DNA of 7,022 bases from NCBI GenBank assembly GCA_003505795.1, contig DNXT01000098.1, forward strand, positions 1 to 7,022, given 5' to 3'. This document shows, one piece after another, positions 1 to 4,501 of the stretch (positions are counted from its first letter, which is position 1; every line of letters begins with the position of its first letter). The translations under genes and the position numbers were made by a program. The notes under the pieces were generated by a model. That model did not search any database. It saw nothing but the letters and a program-made list of their open reading frames with translations, and was not told the origin of the DNA. This stretch comes from Lysobacteraceae bacterium (lineage in GTDB: Bacteria; Pseudomonadota; Gammaproteobacteria; Xanthomonadales; Xanthomonadaceae).

Positions 1-157
1 GGAGCGGCGGGTGCCGGCCTCGCCGGCCTTGCCGGCGCTGCCGCGATGATGCGCACCCTCCTGAGGTGCCCGCTTTCGTGCGGCGCGGGCACGGCGGCGC
101 CACGGCATGCGCCCCTCGCACAGCATGGCCGGTGCCGGGGGCGTGTAAGCTGCACGG
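1..157. other. Left edge without a supported gene
   Basis: No start, domain or conserved stretch is convincing here. Positions 14-40 carry an imperfect 9-base repeat (GCCGGCCTC, GCCGGCCTT, GCCGGCGCT). One frame reads about 15 residues from base 2 to a TGA at 47-49 and could be the tail of an upstream plus-strand gene, but the composition alone cannot support it. Confidence 0.3.
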
Positions 158-364
158 GTGAACAGCGACAACGCCGCCGAGAACTCACAGCGCCTGGCCG
201 AGCTGCGGCGCGAGCACCGCGACCTCGACCAGGAGATCGCCCGCCGCATCGCCAACCTGGAAGCGGACGAGATGGCGATCAAGCGGATGAAGAAGCGCAA
301 GCTGCAGCTCAAGGACCGCATCGCCCAGCTGGAAAGCCTGCTGATCCCGGACGAGCCGGCCTGA
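158..364 (+). CDS. YdcH/DUF465 family small coiled-coil protein
   Basis: This 68-aa, highly charged and probably all-helical protein matches the YdcH/DUF465 family, which is usually 55-80 aa. The N-terminal half has the L-x2-EH-x2-LD-x-EI pattern (LRREHRDLDQEI, about residues 16-27). The C-terminal half has the hallmark basic stretch KRMKKRKLQLKDRI (about residues 42-55). The heptad-like leucines suggest a short coiled-coil hairpin. There is no signal peptide or membrane segment, so it is probably cytoplasmic. The biochemical role of the family is not established. The start is GTG at 158. An in-frame TAA at 146-148 blocks any upstream extension, and no other start lies before the conserved region. 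I see no clear Shine-Dalgarno sequence. The gene is monocistronic as far as the window shows and converges on the kinase gene. Family assignment is strong from the motif; function is unknown. Confidence 0.88.
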   Translation: MNSDNAAENSQRLAELRREHRDLDQEIARRIANLEADEMAIKRMKKRKLQLKDRIAQLESLLIPDEPA

Positions 365-522
365 GCCGGCGCGCGGCGACGGCGTACCCGACCGGCCGCT
401 GCAAACATCCGCTGGAGCGGTTCGCAGATGCTGGAGCAGGCCGGCGGGCGCGCCGTCCCGCACCTGCGCTTCGATCGGCGTCACCGGCGGCCTGTTCGGC
501 TGGGCCCGCCGGGCGGGAATCG

Positions 523-2952
523 TCAGGGACAGGCAGTCACCGCGCTGCCCGGGGCGCTGGGCTGCGTCGCGCATAGCGCGGCATCGAGCGCGCGGCGCGC
601 GTCGAGGGTGTAGTGGTTGTCCTCGCCGAACTGCCGCGCGTAGGCGGCGTAGGCGTGCTGCAGCAGCGGCACGGCCTCGGAAGGGCGCGCGCGCGCGGCG
701 TGCAGCCTGGCCAGGCCCATCTGTACCTCGAGCGTGTGCGGATTGTCGGCGCCGAGCGCGGCGACCGAGCCGCGATGCGCGCTGCCGAGCACGTGCGCCG
801 CCTCGTCCAAGCGCGACAACGCCAGCAGGTTCATGCCGTGCAGATAGGAGAAGCGCAGCCGCGTGGGGCTGTCGTGGTCGCCGAGCGCGACGAGGTCCTC
901 CTCGGCCCTGGCGAACTGTTCTTCGGCCTCGGCGAAGCGGCCGGCGCGGCTGTGCAGCACGGCGAGATTGGTGCGTGCCTTGGCCAGCGCGTTGCGGTCG
1001 CCGGCATCGAACGCGAGCTGCGTGGCGATCACGCCCGCGCAGGCGGCCTGCCCGGCGTCGTATCGCTCGCGCCAGATGTACCAATAGCAGCTGGCCCGGT
1101 GCGAGAGCAGCGTGGTTTCCAGGTCGGCAAGGCCGAGCTTCCCGCGCAGCGCATCGGTATCGTCGATCAGTTGCCTGGCCTCGTCGAAGCGCGAGTCGTC
1201 GGTGAGATCGGTGGCCAGCCGGTAGCGCGCCTGCTGCGTGCGCGGGTCGCCGAGGCCCAGGTGCCGCTCGAACAGCGCCACCGCACGGCGCTCCTGCTCG
1301 ATGGCCTGCGCGATCTGCATCGCTTCGCCGTACACCTGTCCTATGGTCATGCGCACGGTGGCCTCGACCACGGGCTGGTCGCGCAGGCGCTCGTCGATGC
1401 GTCCGACGGCGCGGTCGATGGCTTCGCGGACCGTCGGCTCGCGGTTGCCGTCCAGCGCATAGGGCGAGGCGGCGCTGAGCACGTCCTGGTTGAAGAAGCG
1501 GTTGACGGCGTCGGCGATGGCGGCGTTCTCGCGCGCCACGCGGCTGGCCGCCTCGGTCGCGTCGCGGGCGCTCTGCACCCGTCGCTGCTGCCACAGCGAC
1601 AGCAGCAGGAAGGCCGCCAGTACCACGATGCCCGCATGCAGCCAGCGCCGCTTCTGTTTCAGCGCGGCCAGTTGGCGGCTCTGGCGCTCCACCGCCTCGG
1701 CCTGCCTGCGCTGCTGTTCGCGCGCGGTCCGACGGGCGGGCAGGTCGCGCACGTGGCAGGCCAGGGTGACCGCATCGATCAGCCGCCGCTCCGGCCGGGC
1801 CGCGGCCGCCAGGGCGATGTCCTCGCGCAGCAGCTCGTCGTCGATGTCGTGCTCCCAGCCCGGCGCAAGCGGCCGGCGCAGGTCGCCAACCGCCAGTTGG
1901 TACAGCAGCACGCCCAGCGAGAACACGTCGCTGCGCTGGGTCGACAGTTCCCCGGCGATGATCTCCGGTGCCAGGTACAGCAGGCTGCCGGCCTGCGGCG
2001 AGACGTGGCTGGTGGATACGGTCAGGGTCAGGCCCAGCTCGGCCAGTTGCAGCGAAGGCGCCGCTTCGCCGGCGCCCAGGTCCGAGAGCACGATCCGCCA
2101 CTGCCCGTCCGCATCGGGCTGCGGGTACAGGTTCTCCGGCTTCAGGTCCTTGTGGATCACGCCGATCTCGTGCAGCACGGCCACCGCGTCGCACAGGCTG
2201 GTGAACAGCGCCAGCCGCCGCTCGAGCGGCAGCGTGTCCAGCCCCCCCTGCGCCACCGCCCAGGCGTGCAGGTTGCCCTGCTCGTAGTACGGCATCTCCA
2301 GGAAGAACGGGGACTGGCTGAGGTTGCTGCCCAGCACCGGCGCCACCCACGCCTGCTCGGGCTTGACCGCCTGGATGTAGCGCGACAGGCCGATCTCGCG
2401 CTTGAGGCTGCGCAGCCCGGCCTCGGAGGCGGCGAACTTGATCGCGCGCGTTTCGCCGTCGTCCGCCACCGCCAGCCAGATGACCCCGGCGCTGCCCTCG
2501 CCCAGCGGCTGTCGCAGCCGCCAGCCGGGCCGATACGGCAGGTTGTCGCCTTCGCGCAGGCGCCCGGGCTGCTGCGGATGCGCTTCCACCTGCGCATGCG
2601 GCACCGCGGTGAACGCCACCGTCGCCGCCAGCCGGTAGCCGTAGCCATGCACCGCCTTCAGCGCCGCGCCCTCGCTGCCCAGCGCGGCGCGCAGGCGACT
2701 GATCGCCTTGGCCAGCGAGTTCTCCGACACCATCCGGTCCGGCCAGCCGGCTTCCAGCAGTTCCTCCTTGGTGACCACCTCGCCGGTGTGGCGCAGCAGC
2801 GCCAGCAGCACGTCGTAGCTGCTGCGGTCCAGGTCGACGACCCGCTCGGACACCCGCAGCTCGGCGACCTGCTCGTCCAGCACCGCCGCGCCGAACTGCC
2901 AGATACCGGACGGGCGCGAACGGGCCGGACCATATGGCCTGTCCTTTTCCAT
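523..2952 (-). CDS. Membrane-anchored wHTH DNA-binding / Ser-Thr protein kinase / TPR fusion regulator
   Basis: The product is 809 aa in four parts. Residues ~16-111 form an OmpR/PhoB/CadC-type winged helix (ERVVDLDRSSYDVLLALL, then TKEELLEAGWPD, SLAKAISRLRAALG and the wing VHGYGYRL). Residues ~145-405 form a Hanks-type kinase: glycine loop GEGSAG (151-156), AIK lysine K172, catalytic loop HKDLKPEN with D269 (HKD instead of HRD), DLG in place of DFG (D291), APE (328-330) and SDVFSLGVLL. A charged Gln/Arg-rich linker (~405-437) leads to one transmembrane helix (~438-454, LHAGIVVLAAFLLLSLW). The rest is helical repeats of TPR/kinesin-light-chain type (LGADNPHTLEV, GRFAEAEEQF). Basic residues before the helix suggest a cytoplasmic wHTH and kinase and a periplasmic TPR region. 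All catalytic residues are present, so it should be active. The start is ATG at 2952, six bases after AGGGGG; an in-frame ATG at 3027 would add 25 residues without homology. It is divergent from the secreted-protein/lipase operon, its possible target. Confidence 0.9.
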   Translation of the reverse strand: MEKDRPYGPARSRPSGIWQFGAAVLDEQVAELRVSERVVDLDRSSYDVLLALLRHTGEVVTKEELLEAGWPDRMVSENSLAKAISRLRAALGSEGAALKAVHGYGYRLAATVAFTAVPHAQVEAHPQQPGRLREGDNLPYRPGWRLRQPLGEGSAGVIWLAVADDGETRAIKFAASEAGLRSLKREIGLSRYIQAVKPEQAWVAPVLGSNLSQSPFFLEMPYYEQGNLHAWAVAQGGLDTLPLERRLALFTSLCDAVAVLHEIGVIHKDLKPENLYPQPDADGQWRIVLSDLGAGEAAPSLQLAELGLTLTVSTSHVSPQAGSLLYLAPEIIAGELSTQRSDVFSLGVLLYQLAVGDLRRPLAPGWEHDIDDELLREDIALAAAARPERRLIDAVTLACHVRDLPARRTAREQQRRQAEAVERQSRQLAALKQKRRWLHAGIVVLAAFLLLSLWQQRRVQSARDATEAASRVARENAAIADAVNRFFNQDVLSAASPYALDGNREPTVREAIDRAVGRIDERLRDQPVVEATVRMTIGQVYGEAMQIAQAIEQERRAVALFERHLGLGDPRTQQARYRLATDLTDDSRFDEARQLIDDTDALRGKLGLADLETTLLSHRASCYWYIWRERYDAGQAACAGVIATQLAFDAGDRNALAKARTNLAVLHSRAGRFAEAEEQFARAEEDLVALGDHDSPTRLRFSYLHGMNLLALSRLDEAAHVLGSAHRGSVAALGADNPHTLEVQMGLARLHAARARPSEAVPLLQHAYAAYARQFGEDNHYTLDARRALDAALCATQPSAPGSAVTACP

Positions 2953-2958
2953 GCCTTT

Positions 2959-2964
2959 CCCCCT
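2959..2964 (-). promoter_or_regulatory. Ribosome binding site of the wHTH-kinase gene
   Basis: On the minus strand AGGGGG lies six bases (AAAGGC) before ATG 2952. It decides the start at 2952 over the in-frame ATG at 3027. The 16-base leader CAGGGGGAAAGGCATG differs at one position from the leader of the divergent gene (CAGGGGGAAACGCATG, 3149-3164). Confidence 0.75.
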
Positions 2965-3022
2965 GCAATCGCCCGGTAAGCATCGGTCGATTCGATGGCC
3001 CAGGCAATGGGGCGCATCGGGT

Positions 3023-3067
3023 TTCAACGGGCTTCCGCACCGATTCAGAACTTTTCACAACTCTTCA
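3023..3067 (+). promoter_or_regulatory. Phased TTCA direct repeats, candidate OmpR/CadC-type operator
   Basis: TTCA occurs at 3023, 3044, 3054 and 3064, with a variant TTCC at 3033, giving spacings of 10, 11, 10 and 10 bp, about one helical turn each. Two consecutive 10-mers, TTCAGAACTT and TTCACAACTC, agree at 8 of 10 positions. Winged-helix regulators of the OmpR/PhoB family typically bind tandem half-sites spaced 10-11 bp, and the adjacent divergent gene encodes such a domain. This is also the most AT-rich patch of the intergenic region. TTCACA at 3054-3059 matches a -35 hexamer at 5 of 6 positions, but I find no convincing -10 at the right distance. Operator function is inferred. Confidence 0.42.
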
Positions 3068-3123
3068 GGGAAAAGGAATGAATCCGGCGCGGAAACGCAG
3101 TGGACTGATCGCGGCAACGGATC

Positions 3124-3146
3124 GGCCATGGCCCGCATGGCCATGC
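3124..3146 (+). promoter_or_regulatory. Palindromic leader just upstream of the secreted-protein ribosome binding site
   Basis: Two perfect palindromes stand side by side: GGCCATGGCC (3124-3133) and GCATGGCCATGC (3135-3146). As RNA, GGCCATG (3124-3130) can pair with CATGGCC (3136-3142) across a 5-base loop, a 7-bp hairpin that ends seven bases before the Shine-Dalgarno at 3150. It could be a dimeric operator or a translation-modulating leader structure. Only the symmetry is seen; function is inferred. Confidence 0.35.
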
Positions 3147-3149
3147 CAC

Positions 3150-3155
3150 AGGGGG
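3150..3155 (+). promoter_or_regulatory. Ribosome binding site of the secreted-protein gene
   Basis: AGGGGG lies six bases (AAACGC) before ATG 3162. This strong site, followed directly by a typical signal peptide, decides the start at 3162. An in-frame ATG at 3078, with its own weaker AGGG seven bases upstream, would add 28 residues in front of the signal peptide. Confidence 0.75.
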
Positions 3156-3161
3156 AAACGC

Positions 3162-3752
3162 ATGAAACAGATCGCATGCACCGCGCTGGGCCTGCTGCTC
3201 GCCGCGACGACCGGCCACGCCCTGGCCCAGGCCCTTACGCCAGGCACCTACGCAATGGAGGGCGGCAGCTACCGGATACGGATCGAGCAGAGCGACGATG
3301 GCCTGCTGGTGAGGGAGCCGAACAAGGACTCCACCTACCTCCGCCAGGACGACGGCAGCTACCACTTCTACAACCCCAATACCGGCACCACCTACGGTCT
3401 GCGGGTGGTCGACGGACGCTCCATCGAGGCCTTCAAGCCCTTTGCCGAGGGCGGCACGCCCACTCGTCTGGTGCTGCTCGCGGCGGCATCCTCCGGGCCC
3501 AGCGCCGGACCCGGCTCGGCCGCCGGCGATGCCATCGCCGGGGTCGCGCGCAAGTACGAGGCGCTGGCCCGGAGCGACCCTGGCAATGCGCATGTGTGGA
3601 GCGCCTGCGCCGCCGCCGCACAATCGCGCGCAACCTCCAACGATGCCGAGTTCACCGAATACGTGGGCCTGCTGATGCAGATGCTGCGACCGATCTCCAC
3701 CACGCCGGGAGCCACGCCCTGCCCGGATGCGATCCCGCAGGCATTGTGGTGA
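3162..3752 (+). CDS. Predicted secreted/periplasmic protein of unknown function
   Basis: I do not recognise the family of this 196-aa protein. Residues 1-24 are a good Sec signal peptide: MKQ, a hydrophobic core (ACTALGLLLAATTGHAL) and a cleavage site ending ALA-QA or AQA (about residue 22 or 24). The cysteine at position 5 is not in a lipobox. The mature N-terminal half (~25-108) reads as a beta-rich domain with alternating aromatic and turn residues (GTYAMEGGSYRIRIEQ, DDGSYHFYNPNTGTTYGL). A small Gly/Ala/Ser/Pro linker (~108-123) leads to a C-terminal helical half (~124-176), and the only two mature cysteines (149 and 187) could form a disulfide. It is the first gene of a probable operon: the lipase-like gene begins 13 bp after its stop. 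Possible roles are periplasmic partner, inhibitor or foldase-like helper of that hydrolase. This is inferred from adjacency only. Confidence 0.8.
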   Translation: MKQIACTALGLLLAATTGHALAQALTPGTYAMEGGSYRIRIEQSDDGLLVREPNKDSTYLRQDDGSYHFYNPNTGTTYGLRVVDGRSIEAFKPFAEGGTPTRLVLLAAASSGPSAGPGSAAGDAIAGVARKYEALARSDPGNAHVWSACAAAAQSRATSNDAEFTEYVGLLMQMLRPISTTPGATPCPDAIPQALW

Positions 3753-3765
3753 GGGCGATGAATAC

Positions 3766-4380
3766 ATGCTTCCGTCCCACGTCGCGGAGTTCCTTGCCAT
3801 CGTGGAGAACGCCAAGTCGGGATTTGCCGCCAGAACGTATCGGGTGAGCAAGCCGAACGAGGAGGCGTACACGGTGATCGCCTATCGCGGTACGAACTTC
3901 TTCCAATGGCGTGACTGGTTCCATGGAAATCTCTTCGATGCCCAGTACAGGCAGGGGCTTTCCCATTTCCTGTCGATCAGGAGCCAGGTTCCCGCCGGCA
4001 CCCGCATCGTGGTCGTCGGACATTCCCTCGGGGGCGCCATCGCCACTTACGTTTCTCTGCGTGCCGAGAACGCGCCTGCATACATCTTCAACTCGTCGCC
4101 GCGCCTGACCCGTGGTCCGGCGATCGCCAATCCGCGAGTGGCCGTATCCCAATATGGGGAAGTGTTGGTGGCGCTTCGCAAGCCCTTCATCAACGCGGGC
4201 GGGGTTTATACGACCATCAATTGCACCAACGGGGGCCCCTTCTCGAGGCATACCCAGCGTTATCTGGCAGATTGCCTGACGCACATCGCGGCATGGGAGG
4301 ACCCCAACGCGCTTGCGAGTCTCGAAGTGAACGCGATGTCGCCGCGCAGGCGCGTGTTCGATGCCACAGCCGGCAATTGA
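3766..4380 (+). CDS. Small class-3-lipase-like alpha/beta hydrolase
   Basis: This 204-aa protein resembles the class 3 lipase / Mbeg1-like (DUF2974) hydrolases, which cut acyl esters of lipids. TVIAYRGT (36-43) is the conserved strand and oxyanion region. A DW motif (50-51) follows, then VVVGHSLGGAIA (82-93) with nucleophile S87 and the strand APAYIFNSSPRL (103-114). H162 in SRHTQRYLADCL is the likely catalytic histidine. The acid is uncertain; E132 in QYGEVLVALR sits where related proteins carry Asp or Glu. The part before the core strand is only about 35 residues, shorter than usual, and has no signal peptide. The start ATG 3766 follows GAGGG (3751-3755) ten bases upstream, overlapping the previous stop, so translation may be coupled. 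ATG 3727 is in frame but lies inside the upstream gene. Of the first 109 codons, 25 end in A or T, against none of the first 48 in plsB, which hints at acquired DNA. Confidence 0.82.
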   Translation: MLPSHVAEFLAIVENAKSGFAARTYRVSKPNEEAYTVIAYRGTNFFQWRDWFHGNLFDAQYRQGLSHFLSIRSQVPAGTRIVVVGHSLGGAIATYVSLRAENAPAYIFNSSPRLTRGPAIANPRVAVSQYGEVLVALRKPFINAGGVYTTINCTNGGPFSRHTQRYLADCLTHIAAWEDPNALASLEVNAMSPRRRVFDATAGN

Positions 4381-4472
4381 CCCCGGTGGCAGGGAAGTCC
4401 GCAGGGAGACTCGTCCGTCCTGGCGTGCGGATCATCCAGCGACATGCGGTCCCTCATGTGCGGCAATGTACG

Positions 4473-4501
4473 GCGCCGGCCGGCCCTCAATCGGCCGGCG
4501 C
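4473..4501. terminator. Stem-loop between convergent lipase and plsB genes
   Basis: GCGCCGGCCG (4473-4482) pairs perfectly with CGGCCGGCGC (4492-4501) around a 9-base loop, a 10-bp all-GC stem that could act in both directions. Neither side has a run of T, so it is not a textbook intrinsic terminator. The loop and right arm include the plsB stop codon (4487-4489). Confidence 0.5.

Noticed and set aside
14..40. GCCGGC-rich tandem repeat at the left edge as a CRISPR or regulatory repeat
   Set aside because: Three imperfect 9-base units without spacers, consistent with simple GC-rich sequence or Ala/Gly coding.
484..512. Inverted repeat CCGGCGG / CCGCCGG after the kinase stop as a terminator
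   Set aside because: Only a 7-bp stem with a 15-base loop and no T-run. Such short GC repeats are frequent in this composition.
46..576. Plus-strand frame covering the left edge and the ydcH gene
   Set aside because: The product is low-complexity Arg/Ala/Gly, overlaps the supported ydcH frame, and has no motif.
185..3058. Very long open frames overlapping the kinase gene (a second minus frame over 185-3058 and a plus frame over 613-2979)
   Set aside because: High-GC DNA suppresses stop codons. These frames give Arg/Gly/Ala-rich or Gln/His-rich products without recognisable domains, while the 523-2952 frame carries clear wHTH, kinase and TPR motifs.
3078..3161. Longer start (ATG 3078) for the secreted protein
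   Set aside because: It would place 28 charged and Trp/Pro-containing residues before a normal signal peptide, while ATG 3162 has a stronger ribosome site.
2951..3847. Plus-strand frame starting at 2951 over the intergenic region and the secreted-protein gene
   Set aside because: It is an out-of-frame reading, rich in Arg and Pro with no motif. The frame with the signal peptide and proper ribosome site is the better choice.
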